Shown here: one piece after another, positions 19,352 through 27,190 of the stretch
Position numbering within the stretch: position 1 is the stretch's first letter
How the letters are laid out: the number at the start of each line of letters is the position of its first letter
Assembly (NCBI RefSeq): GCF_000522985.1
Contig: NZ_CP007129.1
Span: 1,042,234 to 1,106,233, forward strand
Direction of reading: 5' to 3'
Source: Gemmatirosa kalamazoonensis
GTDB taxonomy: Bacteria > Gemmatimonadota > Gemmatimonadetes > Gemmatimonadales > Gemmatimonadaceae
Length of the DNA stretch: 64,000 nucleotides
Notes under the pieces: model-generated
Told to the model about the DNA's origin: nothing
Database searches by the model: none
What the model saw: only the letters and a program-made list of their open reading frames with translations
Position numbers and translations under genes: made by a program

Positions 19352-20560
19352 ATGCCGCGCCGGATCATCGTCCTCGTCATGCTGCTCGCGCTCGGCCTCG
19401 TCGGCGGGAGCGTGTACGCGAGCGCGCGCGGACGCACGCGCCAGCCGCCCCCGGCGAAGCACAATACGCCGCACGACATGCCGCACGCCGCCGCGGGCGG
19501 TCACGCGTCGCACGAGATGCACACCGCCGCGTTCGACTGGGGCGCGGCGAGCGACCGCGACCTCGACGTCGCCGCGATCTTCCTCACCGCGCGCCGTGCC
19601 GGCGTGCGTCCCGCGCTCGACTCGCTGCGCACGGCCGCGGCCCGCGACTCGAACCTCGCGCTCATGGGCCACGTCGTCGCGCACGCGCTCGGCCGCTTCG
19701 CCGTCGCGCGCGCGCACGACGACCCGAAGGTGTTCGCGCTGTGCACGCCGGAGTTCGAGGCGGGGTGCTGGCACGGCGTGATGGAGGGCTACTTCACGTC
19801 GCCGCGCGCCGCGTCCGACTCCGCCGTCGCGCGCCCCGCGCTCGACGCGCTCTGCCCGTCCATCGTCGCCGCGGGGCGCGCGCGGCTGCCGCTGCTCGAG
19901 TGCGCGCACGGCATGGGGCACGGCCTCACCGCACGGGCCCGCAACGACATCACGCGCGCGCTCGCGGGGTGCGACGCGCTGTCGGCGCCGGACATGCGCG
20001 GCGAGTGCCACGACGGGGTGTTCATGGAGATCGCGGTGCGCGCGACCGAGCCGCGCGCGGGCACGAACGACGCCACGTTCCTGCGCAAGGCCGACCCGCG
20101 CTTCCCGTGCGACAGCGTTGCCGCCGCCTACCAGCCGTCGTGCTGGGAGTACCAGCCGATCATGGTGGACGAGCTGACGCACGACGTGTCGCGCACGGCG
20201 AAGTTCTGCGCCGAAGCGCCGGAACCGTCGATGGCCGCGTGCCACCACGGGCTCGGCAAGCAGAGCACCGGCTGGTTCGGCGACGAGGCGTCGGTGATCA
20301 CCGTCTGCCGCATGGGCGTCGCGCGGCACCTCGGTGCGTGCCTCGCCGGCGCCGCGGAGAGCTACATCGACGAGACGTGGACACCGGGGCGCGCGCTCGG
20401 CCTGTGCCGCGCGGCGCCGGCCGACGCGAAGGACGCGTGCTACGCGATGGTCGGCGCGCGCATGGCGCTGATCCACGACGCGGCGGCGACGGCGCGCGAC
20501 TGTGCCGCGGCGGAGCCCGCGTACGTGGACGTCTGTCGACGCGGGCCGGAGCGCCGCTGA
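19352..20560 (+). CDS. Cys/His-rich repeat protein with N-terminal membrane anchor
   Basis: A 402-residue protein that I cannot assign to a named family. One hydrophobic helix (residues ~5-25) would anchor or export it, followed by a His-rich linker (HNTPHDMPHAAAGGHASHEMH). The remainder repeats a motif of Cys followed by (W/A/D/H)HG and Met/Gly: CWHGVMEGY, CAHGMGHGL, CHDGVFME, CHHGLGKQ, with intervening Cys spaced about 35-40 residues, suggesting helical-repeat pairs linked by disulfides or binding metal or heme. A good TGGAGG site precedes ATG 19352. It converges on the next gene with a 13-base gap and no terminator between. Confidence 0.75.
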   Translation: MPRRIIVLVMLLALGLVGGSVYASARGRTRQPPPAKHNTPHDMPHAAAGGHASHEMHTAAFDWGAASDRDLDVAAIFLTARRAGVRPALDSLRTAAARDSNLALMGHVVAHALGRFAVARAHDDPKVFALCTPEFEAGCWHGVMEGYFTSPRAASDSAVARPALDALCPSIVAAGRARLPLLECAHGMGHGLTARARNDITRALAGCDALSAPDMRGECHDGVFMEIAVRATEPRAGTNDATFLRKADPRFPCDSVAAAYQPSCWEYQPIMVDELTHDVSRTAKFCAEAPEPSMAACHHGLGKQSTGWFGDEASVITVCRMGVARHLGACLAGAAESYIDETWTPGRALGLCRAAPADAKDACYAMVGARMALIHDAAATARDCAAAEPAYVDVCRRGPERR

Positions 20561-20573
20561 ACGTCCAGCGCGC

Positions 20574-21638
20574 TCACTGCGGCGGCGCTCCCCGGCCGAA
20601 CACGATCAGCGCGAGCGGGTGCGAGATCTCCCGGTAGTCCTTCAGCGCGGACCCGGGGAGCCACGCGAACTGCTCGTCCTGCACGGCCTGCAGGATGGTG
20701 AAGTAGTCGTACGTGAACAGGCCGTGCAGCCGGAGCTCGATGCTCGCCCCGTCGTCGTCGTTCGCCATCAGCGCCGCGACGCGGTCGTCCTCCGGCGTGC
20801 CGGCGTAGGTGTAGATCTTCAGCGGATACGGACCGCTCTCGCCCACCCACACGCGCGCGAGCGCCACGTGGTCGCCGCCGTTCGTGAGCGCGCGCAGGTA
20901 CTCCTTGCCGATGTGCGCGTCGACGATGACGAAGTTGCCGCAGCGGCCGGCGTCGGTCTTCGCGCCCTCTTCCAGGAACTCGTAGCGCACCGCGCTCGTC
21001 GAGCCGCGCTGGCGCACGAACAGCTTCCGCTCCTCCAGGCACGCCACCGCCGACGCGTCGGAGATGTGGCGCATGCCCGGGAAGGCGTGGATCAGGGGCA
21101 GCAGATCGACGTGCTGCGCGCCGCACGTGAGCCCGATCGCCGGGTGCAGCTCGAGGACGTGATCGGGATTCGAGCCGCCGGTGGTGCCGCCGGAGCTGTG
21201 CTCGCTGAAGATCCGCGGGAAGCCCGTGACGTCGCACTGCTTGTGCGTGACGTGCTGGTTGAAGTAGTCGATCCACGCCGCGGCGATCGGTCCCGTCTGC
21301 GCGATCTGCGGCACTCGGCGCTTGCAGACGTTCGGCGGCTCGACGACGATGCCGGCCGGGTTCGCGAGCACGCCGTGGCCGAGCGGCCGCGCCGCGACAT
21401 GCAGCTCGCAGTCCTGGTCGAGCGGATGGACGCCGGAGTGCTCGCCCATCGCGAGCGTCACCGTCCAGCGCGCGCCGACCGTACGATCGTTAGGCCCGGA
21501 CGTCGCGAGCGAGTCGAGGAACGCGCGCCGCAGCGAGAACGTGACGTCCGACGGCACCGGGTCCGTCGGCTGCGCCCGGCCGCGGGTCGCGGTGGCGAGG
21601 GCGGCGAGCAGCACGACGGCGTGGCGGCCTGCCAGCAT
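20574..21638 (-). CDS. Secreted protein of unknown function
   Basis: A 354-residue protein with a cleavable signal peptide (ARG/RAQ near residue 21). The frame is open to 21758, but only ATG 21638 gives the signal sequence. The mature part has several His and Cys (for example DCELHVAARPLGHG and THKQCDVTGFPRIF), no transmembrane helix and no motif I recognise. The Cys count suggests disulfides in the periplasm. It is divergent from the gene at 21852; the 213-base gap contains the direct repeat TGGCACCACTGTGGCACTG near 21735-21755 and, on this strand, a TTGACA hexamer around 21755-21760. Confidence 0.7.
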   Translation of the reverse strand: MLAGRHAVVLLAALATATRGRAQPTDPVPSDVTFSLRRAFLDSLATSGPNDRTVGARWTVTLAMGEHSGVHPLDQDCELHVAARPLGHGVLANPAGIVVEPPNVCKRRVPQIAQTGPIAAAWIDYFNQHVTHKQCDVTGFPRIFSEHSSGGTTGGSNPDHVLELHPAIGLTCGAQHVDLLPLIHAFPGMRHISDASAVACLEERKLFVRQRGSTSAVRYEFLEEGAKTDAGRCGNFVIVDAHIGKEYLRALTNGGDHVALARVWVGESGPYPLKIYTYAGTPEDDRVAALMANDDDGASIELRLHGLFTYDYFTILQAVQDEQFAWLPGSALKDYREISHPLALIVFGRGAPPQ

Positions 21639-21851
21639 GGAGGTGTCTCCCAGCGTGCCCGGGGGAGAGCACGCATCTGGTGGCGCGCGCGTCCGTGACG
21701 GCGTCGTCGACCGGCCGGGCGGCGCGCCGAACGTGTGGCACCACTGTGGCACTGTCAAGCAATGCCGTCGCCGCCTCGCTGGCGGCCACAGTGTGGGGCG
21801 CGACAGATTGTCTGCGCCCGCAGTTCATCCCACGCTTACCGGAGAATGGCG

Positions 21852-22346
21852 ATGCCGCCACGAAACGAGCGTATTGCCGCCATGGTTCGTGGCGAGCTCG
21901 CGAAGAACCCGAACGTCGGCAACGACGCGCTGCTGGAGAAGGCGCGCGCGATCGACCCGAAGGTGCGCCGACTGTCCCCGCGCCAGTTCCACGCGACGTA
22001 CCGGCTGCCCGCGCTGCGCGCAGGTGCGCCCAAGAAGGCGGAATCGAAGCCGGCGGAATCGAGAAGGCCGGAATCGGGCGCGCCGGACGGTACTGCGGAC
22101 GCGGGTGCGGCGGCACCTCGTCCCTCCGCCGCACCCGCGTCCGCAGCACCGGCTTCCGCAGCACCCGCTTCCGCCTCCAAGGCCCTCGCCCGTCCGCACG
22201 CCCCCGAGCGCGAGGCCGTGCGCGCGATCCTGCAGACCGTGGCGCGCGAGGCGTTGGGCACCGAGGACCGTGCGTCGTTCGTGCGGCTGCTCGACAGTCT
22301 CGACGAGCGCGCGGCGACGATCCTCTCGATCTTCGGCCGCACCTGA
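21852..22346 (+). CDS. Unknown protein with Ala/Pro-rich linker
   Basis: A 164-residue protein with three parts: an N-terminal charged helical segment of about 50 residues that reads like a small DNA- or RNA-binding domain (LAKNPNVGNDALLEKARAIDP...RQFHATYRL), an Ala/Pro/Ser linker, and a C-terminal helical pair (AVRAILQTVAREALGTED...LDERAATILSIF). I recognise no family. ATG 21852 is preferred over 21846 because GGAG is seven bases upstream. The linker contains a 20-bp perfect inverted repeat. The stop overlaps the lyase start (TGATG), so the two are coupled. Confidence 0.65.
   Translation: MPPRNERIAAMVRGELAKNPNVGNDALLEKARAIDPKVRRLSPRQFHATYRLPALRAGAPKKAESKPAESRRPESGAPDGTADAGAAAPRPSAAPASAAPASAAPASASKALARPHAPEREAVRAILQTVAREALGTEDRASFVRLLDSLDERAATILSIFGRT
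22094..22145. repeat. 20-bp perfect inverted repeat inside a coding gene
   Basis: Arms TGCGGACGCGGGTGCGGCGG (22094-22113) and its exact inverse complement (22126-22145) flank a 12-nt loop, in frame within the linker of the preceding gene. GGAATCG-type short repeats lie just before it. It is another example of a palindrome that has expanded or inserted in a low-complexity protein linker. Confidence 0.8.
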
Positions 22347-23503
22347 TGCGGCGACTGCTGTACGTGGCGCTCGGCGCGCTGCTCGCGTCGAGCGCCGGCG
22401 CGCAGCCCGCCATCACCCGCGCGGAGCTCGAGCGCATCGAGCGGCCGCGCGTGCTCGCGGCGGCGCAGCGCTGGCTCGACGAGCCGCCCGTCACGATCAC
22501 CGCCTACCGCGCGGCACGGAGCGCGGGCGGGGTGCACGACTTCTACTCCGAGGGCGACTACTGGTGGCCCGACCCGGCGCATCCCGACGGGCCGTACGTC
22601 CGCCGCGACGGCGAGACGAACCCCGACAACTTCGTCGCCCACCGCGACGCGATGCGCCGCCTGAGCCAGATCGTGCCCGCGCTCGTCGCCGCGTACGAGC
22701 TGACGCGCGACGCGCGATACGCCAACCGCGCCGCCGAGCACCTGCGCGCGTGGTTCGTGGCCGAGAGCACGCGCATGAACCCGAACCTGCTCTACGGCCA
22801 GGCGATCAAGGGCGTCGCGACGGGGCGCGGCATCGGCATCATCGACACGATCCACCTGGTCGAGGTGGCGCAGGCGGTCCGCGAGCTGGAACGGTTAGGC
22901 GCGATCGACGCCGCGACGCTCGACGGCACGAAGGCGTGGTTCCGCGACTACCTGACGTGGATCACCACGCACCCGTACGGCATCGCGGAGCGCGACAACG
23001 GCAACAACCACAGTGCCGCGTGGGCGCTGCAGGTAGCGGAGTTCGCGCGGCTCGTCGGCGACTCGGCGCGCGTGGACGAAGCGCGTCGGCTGTTCGAGAC
23101 GAAGCTGATCCCCGACCAGATGGCCCCCGACGGATCGTTCCCGAAGGAGCTCGCGCGCACGAAGCCGTACGGCTACTCGCTGTTCCAGCTCGACGTGATG
23201 GGAACGCTCGCCGAGGTGCTCGGCCCCGCCGAGTGGACGTTCACGACGCCCGACGGGCGCGGGATGCGGAAGGCGCTCGCGTACATGGCGCCGTACATCG
23301 AGGACAAGCAGATCTGGCCGAAGCCGCCCGACGTGCAGTACCACGATCAGTGGCCGGTGCGGCAGCCGTCGCTCCTGTTCGGCGGCCGCGCGCTCGCCGA
23401 GCCGCGCTACGTCGCACTCTGGCGCACGCTCGATCCGGATCCCAACGTGGACGAGATCGTGCGGAACTACCCGATCAGGCAGCCGTTGCTCTGGGTGCAC
23501 TGA
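22346..23503 (+). CDS. Alginate lyase-family (PL5-like) protein
   Basis: A 385-residue secreted (alpha/alpha)-barrel protein. Signal peptide ends ASSAGA before Q20. Family features are FYSEGDYWWPDP, then YGQAIKGVATGRG and the catalytic-type motif NNHSAAWALQ with H222, followed by KPYGYSLFQLD. PL5 lyases cleave mannuronate-type polysaccharides by beta elimination; the real substrate could also be another uronate polymer. The ATG overlaps the stop of the preceding gene by one base, so translation is coupled. A palindromic element lies 36 bases after the stop. Confidence 0.85.
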   Translation: MRRLLYVALGALLASSAGAQPAITRAELERIERPRVLAAAQRWLDEPPVTITAYRAARSAGGVHDFYSEGDYWWPDPAHPDGPYVRRDGETNPDNFVAHRDAMRRLSQIVPALVAAYELTRDARYANRAAEHLRAWFVAESTRMNPNLLYGQAIKGVATGRGIGIIDTIHLVEVAQAVRELERLGAIDAATLDGTKAWFRDYLTWITTHPYGIAERDNGNNHSAAWALQVAEFARLVGDSARVDEARRLFETKLIPDQMAPDGSFPKELARTKPYGYSLFQLDVMGTLAEVLGPAEWTFTTPDGRGMRKALAYMAPYIEDKQIWPKPPDVQYHDQWPVRQPSLLFGGRALAEPRYVALWRTLDPDPNVDEIVRNYPIRQPLLWVH

Positions 23504-23538
23504 GACAGGATGGACGGGATGCCGGTGCTCTTCTTTTC

Positions 23539-23631
23539 GACAGGATGAACAGGACGGACAGGATGCAAACCAACACCAAAGGCAACGCTGCTGGTGTTGG
23601 TTCGCATCCTGTCCGTCCTGTTCATCCTGTC
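23539..23631. repeat. Nested palindromic element, ACAGGA family (copy 2)
   Basis: Two 40-nt arms (23539-23578, 23592-23631) pair with a single mismatch around a 13-nt loop. The outer 27 nt are nearly identical to the arms of copy 1 at 2265-2351, while the inner part (CAACACCA) differs. It lies between the lyase and the transhydrogenase gene, both on the plus strand. Confidence 0.92.
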
Positions 23632-23687
23632 CAAACGAACGGCACGGCTTCCTGATCATCCCGTCGCCATCCTGTGGGTCCTGTCCC

Positions 23688-25079
23688 ATGGACACGTACG
23701 ACTACGACCTCGCGGTGATCGGCAGCGGCCCGGCGGGACAGAAGGGGGCCATCGCCGCGGCGAAGCTCGGCAAGCACGTCGTCATCGTCGACCGACAGGA
23801 GATGACGGGCGGCGTGTGCCTGCAGACGGGCACCATCCCCAGCAAGACCGTGCGCGAGGCGATCCTCTATCTCAGCGGCTTCCGCCAGCGCACGTTCTAC
23901 GGCAAGGACTACGTCGTCAGCGAGCGGATCTCGGCGCGCGATCTCGCGCACCGCGTGCAGGCCGTGGTCGGGCGCGAGCTGGAGGTCATCCGCAACCAGC
24001 TCCGGCGCAACGGCGTCGCGACGCTTCCCGGCACCGTACGCTTCGTCGACCCGCACACGCTCGAGGTCACGTCGGCGACGAACACGACGACGCGCCTCAC
24101 CGCGGAGCACGTGCTCATCGCGTGCGGCACGCGCGCCGCGCGCAGCCCCGACATCCCGCTCGACGGCGTGCGCATCTTCGACGCCGACCAGCTCCCGAAC
24201 GTGCCCGAGCTGCCGCGCGACCTCATCGTCGTCGGCGCGGGCGTGATCGGACTGGAGTACGCGTCGATGCTCACGGCGCTCGACATCAAGGTCACGATCA
24301 TCGACCAGCGTCCGACGCTGCTCGACTTCGTGGACCGCGAGCTGATCGAGGGGCTGTGCTATCACATGCGGCGGCGCGGCGCCACGCTGCGGCTCGGCGA
24401 GACCGTCGCATCGGTGGGGATCGACGCGCGCGGGCGCGTAGAGGCGGTGCTGGAGAGCGGCAAGCGCGTGCACGGCCACGCGCTGCTCTATGCCGTGGGC
24501 CGTCAGGCGAACAGCGACCTGCTCGACCTCGGCGCCGCGGGGCTCCAGGCCGACTCGCGCGGACGCATCGTCGTCAACGAGTGCTTCCAGACGGCGGTGC
24601 CGCACATCTACGCGGCGGGCGACGTCATCGGCTTCCCGTCGCTCGCCGCGTCGAGCGCGGAGCAGGGCCGGCTGGCGAGCGCGCACATGTTCGGCGCGCC
24701 GCGCAAGCCGGTCGCGCCGGAGCTGCTGCCGTACGGCATCTACTCGGTGCCCGAGATCTCGATGGTGGGGCGCACCGAGCAGCAGCTCACCGACGCGCGC
24801 ATCCCCTACGAGGTCGGCGTCGCGAAGTACGAGGAGCTCGCGAAGGGGCAGATCCTCGGCGACGAGACGGGGATGCTGAAGCTGCTGTTCGACCCCGACT
24901 CGCTCCTGCTGTTAGGCGCACACGCGATCGGCGAGGGCGCGACGGAGCTGATCCACATCGGCCAGGCGGTGCTCGCGCTCGGCGGCACGATCGAGTACTT
25001 CCGCGACACGGTGTTCAACTACCCGACGCTCGCCGAGGCGTACAAGGTCGCGGCGCTGGCCGGCATCAACCGGCTGTGA
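23688..25079 (+). CDS. sthA: Soluble (Si-specific) NAD(P)+ transhydrogenase
   Basis: A 463-residue FAD flavoprotein of the pyridine nucleotide-disulfide oxidoreductase family. FAD site AVIGSGPAGQKGAIAAAKLG; NAD(P) site IVVGAGVIGLEYASMLTALD; second FAD motif YAAGDVIGFPSL. The active-site loop is GGVCLQTGTIPSKT: Cys44 is kept but the second redox Cys of dihydrolipoamide dehydrogenase is Thr49, as in SthA, so the enzyme should not reduce disulfides. It balances NADPH and NADH in the cytosol. GGGG-type ribosome site is weak. Downstream genes start 85 bases later. Confidence 0.93.
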   Translation: MDTYDYDLAVIGSGPAGQKGAIAAAKLGKHVVIVDRQEMTGGVCLQTGTIPSKTVREAILYLSGFRQRTFYGKDYVVSERISARDLAHRVQAVVGRELEVIRNQLRRNGVATLPGTVRFVDPHTLEVTSATNTTTRLTAEHVLIACGTRAARSPDIPLDGVRIFDADQLPNVPELPRDLIVVGAGVIGLEYASMLTALDIKVTIIDQRPTLLDFVDRELIEGLCYHMRRRGATLRLGETVASVGIDARGRVEAVLESGKRVHGHALLYAVGRQANSDLLDLGAAGLQADSRGRIVVNECFQTAVPHIYAAGDVIGFPSLAASSAEQGRLASAHMFGAPRKPVAPELLPYGIYSVPEISMVGRTEQQLTDARIPYEVGVAKYEELAKGQILGDETGMLKLLFDPDSLLLLGAHAIGEGATELIHIGQAVLALGGTIEYFRDTVFNYPTLAEAYKVAALAGINRL

Positions 25080-25164
25080 AGGGGGCGTAACATCGACGGT
25101 CGCTCTTCCGTAGGGTATGGCACGCCACGACATTGGACCGCAGTCACCGACCCGGAGCGTACCC

Positions 25165-26178
25165 GTGGGCCTCGGCAGCTTCTTCCGCAAGCAGTTCATC
25201 GACGTCATCCAGTGGACCGAGGACGAGCAGGGCGTGCTCTCCTACCGGTATCCGATGGCGGACATGGAGATCCAGAACGGCGCGCAGCTCACCGTGCGCG
25301 AGTCGCAGGTCGCCGTGTTCGTGAACGAGGGGCGCGTCGCCGACGTGTTCGGGCCGGGGCGCTACACGCTGAACACGAGCACGCTGCCGCTGCTCACGAA
25401 CCTCATGAACTGGGACAAGCTGTTCCAGTCGCCGTTCAAGTCCGACGTGTACTTCTTCTCCACGCGCGTGCAGACGGCGCAGCGGTGGGGCACGCAGAAC
25501 CCGGTCACCGTCCGCGACAAGGACTTCGGGATGGTGCGGCTGCGCGCGTTCGGCATGTACAGCTGGAACGTCGAGAACCCGGTCACGCTCATGCAGCAGG
25601 TGAGCGGCACGCGCGAGATCTACCGCGCGGCCGACCTCGAGCCGCACCTGCGCAACCTCGTCGTGTCGCGCATGTCGGAGGCGTTCGCCGGGAGCGGCAC
25701 GCCGTTCCTCGACATGGCGGCGAACACCGGCGTCGCCGCCGAGGCGATCGCGGCGAAGCTGCGCCCCGCGTTCGCCGAGCTGGGGCTCGCGCTCGCGTCG
25801 TTCACGGTGGAGAACCTGTCGCTCCCCGACGAGCTGCAGAAGCGGCTCGACGAGCGCATCGCCATGAACATGGTCGGCAACCTCGGCGACTACGCGCGCT
25901 TTCAGGCCGCGCAGTCGATCCCGATCGCGGCGGCGAACGAGGGCGGCGTCGCGGGACTCGGCGCGAGCCTCGGCGCCGGCGCGATCATCGGGCAGTCGAT
26001 GGCGCAGGCGATGTCGGGACCCGGGACTCGGGACTCGGGACCCGGGACTCCGCAGCCCCCAGTCCCGAGTCCCGAGTCCCCAGTCCCGAGTGCCGACACG
26101 AAGTTCTGCATCAACTGCGGAAAGTCGATCGCGCGCGCCGCGAAGTTCTGCTCCGAGTGCGGCGGGAAGCAGGAGTGA
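25165..26178 (+). CDS. SPFH/band-7 domain protein with C-terminal zinc ribbon
   Basis: A 337-residue protein of the YdjI/virion-core SPFH type. The conserved start is GLGSFFRKQFIDVIQW, reached from GTG 25165 with GGAG eight bases before; an in-frame ATG at 25117 would add 16 non-conserved residues. Residues ~1-265 form the SPFH domain (RYPMADMEIQNGAQLTVRES through LPDELQKRLDERIAM). The last ~25 residues are a CINCGK...CSECGG zinc ribbon. Between them a Pro/Ser/Gly linker is encoded by a palindromic repeat. Such proteins assemble on membranes under stress. First gene of a coupled cluster: its stop overlaps speD. Confidence 0.88.
   Translation: MGLGSFFRKQFIDVIQWTEDEQGVLSYRYPMADMEIQNGAQLTVRESQVAVFVNEGRVADVFGPGRYTLNTSTLPLLTNLMNWDKLFQSPFKSDVYFFSTRVQTAQRWGTQNPVTVRDKDFGMVRLRAFGMYSWNVENPVTLMQQVSGTREIYRAADLEPHLRNLVVSRMSEAFAGSGTPFLDMAANTGVAAEAIAAKLRPAFAELGLALASFTVENLSLPDELQKRLDERIAMNMVGNLGDYARFQAAQSIPIAAANEGGVAGLGASLGAGAIIGQSMAQAMSGPGTRDSGPGTPQPPVPSPESPVPSADTKFCINCGKSIARAAKFCSECGGKQE
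26016..26094. repeat. GGGACTC-family palindromic element inside the SPFH gene
   Basis: An array of five 7-nt GGGACTC/GGGACCC units (26016-26050) is followed by the inverted array (26061-26094, GAGTCCC units) with about 80% pairing. It is in frame and encodes the linker SGPGTRDSGPGTPQPP followed by SPESPVPSAD, between the SPFH domain and the zinc ribbon. Removing it would leave both domains in frame. The same unit occurs at 3553-3584. Confidence 0.85.
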
Positions 26179-26546
26179 GCGCCGGCGAGGAATGGGTCGT
26201 CGAGGCGTTCGGCTGCGACGCCGCGCGCCTCGCCGACCCGTCCGCGCTCGGCGCGCTCGTCGACGACCTCGTCGCAGCGCTCGCCCTCCGCCCGGTGGCG
26301 CCCGCGCTGTGGCACGCGTTCCCCGCGCCGGGCGGCGTGACGGGGCTCGTGCTGCTCGCCGAGTCGCATCTCGCGCTGCACACGTTCCCCGAGCACGGGT
26401 CGATCTGCGTGAACCTGTTCTGCTGCGTGCCGCGCCCGGCGTGGGACTGGACGATGGGGCTCGCGCGGCACCTCGCGGCGGCCGACGTGCGCGTGCGCCG
26501 CCTCGACCGCCGCTACGCGCCGGCCGCCGTTCCGTTAGGCGCGTGA
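26175..26546 (+). CDS. speD: S-adenosylmethionine decarboxylase proenzyme, prokaryotic class
   Basis: A 123-residue protein, the usual size for the small bacterial/archaeal AdoMet decarboxylase. The self-processing site AESHLALHTFPEHG is intact: Ser64 becomes the pyruvoyl group after cleavage behind Glu63, with His69 as processing residue and Cys in VNLFCC as proton donor. It supplies decarboxylated AdoMet for aminopropyl transfer. The GTG start overlaps the stop of the SPFH gene (GTGA), and its own stop overlaps the next GTG, so it is locked into this cluster. The partner aminopropyltransferase is at 29036-30538. Confidence 0.93.
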   Translation: MSAGEEWVVEAFGCDAARLADPSALGALVDDLVAALALRPVAPALWHAFPAPGGVTGLVLLAESHLALHTFPEHGSICVNLFCCVPRPAWDWTMGLARHLAAADVRVRRLDRRYAPAAVPLGA

Positions 26547-27190
26547 CGGGACGCACCGCCACCTGCCCGAACTGCGGCGCGGCGATCGTCTTCCTCTGGT
26601 CCGGCGCGGTCCAGACGACGTGCGCGTACTGCCGCTCGGTGCTCGTGCGCCACGACGTGGAGCTCGAGAAGGTCGGGGTGGCGGGCGACGTGCCGCTCGA
26701 CAGCTCGCCGGTGCAGCGCGGCTCCGCGGGCACGTGGCGCGGACACAACTTCACCGTCGTCGGGCGCATCGTCTACGAGTACGAGCGCGGCGGCTGGAAC
26801 GAGTGGCACCTCCGCTTCGACGACGGCCGCAGCGGGTGGCTCTCCGACGCGCAGCTCGAGTGGGCGGTCACCGAGCTCGTGACGCCGACCCCCGAGCTGC
26901 CGCGCGACTTCCAGTTCGCCCCCGGCAGCACGCTCGACGTCGCCGGCGACCGGTTCACCGTCACCACCGTGACGGCCGCGCGCTACGTGACGGTGGAGGG
27001 CGAGCTGCCGTTCGAGTACTGGGACAAGGGGCGCGTGAACTTCGTCGACCTGCGCACGCCGACGGCGCGCTTCGCGACGATCGACTACAGCGAGACGCCG
27101 CCGCTCGTCTTCGTCGGCGAGTTCGTCGAGTTCGACGCGCTCCGGCTGCAGGGGCTGCGGGAGTTCGAGGGATGGCCGCTCCCGCGGTGA
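26543..27190 (+). CDS. Zinc-ribbon DUF4178-like protein
   Basis: A 215-residue protein: an N-terminal zinc ribbon (CPNCGAAIVFLWSGAVQTTCAYC) and two consecutive beta-rich units, the first GTWRGHNFTVVGRIVYEYERGGWNEWHL, the second around LDVAGDRFTVTTVTAARYVTVEG, which match the DUF4178 pattern (a W-x-E-x-x-L motif following a YE strand). No transmembrane segment. Function unproven; in other genomes such genes sit beside DUF350, SpeD and spermidine-synthase genes. GTG start with four-base overlap to speD; ends overlapping the next gene. Confidence 0.8.
   Translation: MTGRTATCPNCGAAIVFLWSGAVQTTCAYCRSVLVRHDVELEKVGVAGDVPLDSSPVQRGSAGTWRGHNFTVVGRIVYEYERGGWNEWHLRFDDGRSGWLSDAQLEWAVTELVTPTPELPRDFQFAPGSTLDVAGDRFTVTTVTAARYVTVEGELPFEYWDKGRVNFVDLRTPTARFATIDYSETPPLVFVGEFVEFDALRLQGLREFEGWPLPR

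Noticed and set aside
23688..25079. Dihydrolipoamide dehydrogenase
   Set aside because: The second redox Cys is Thr49, which fits the soluble transhydrogenase.
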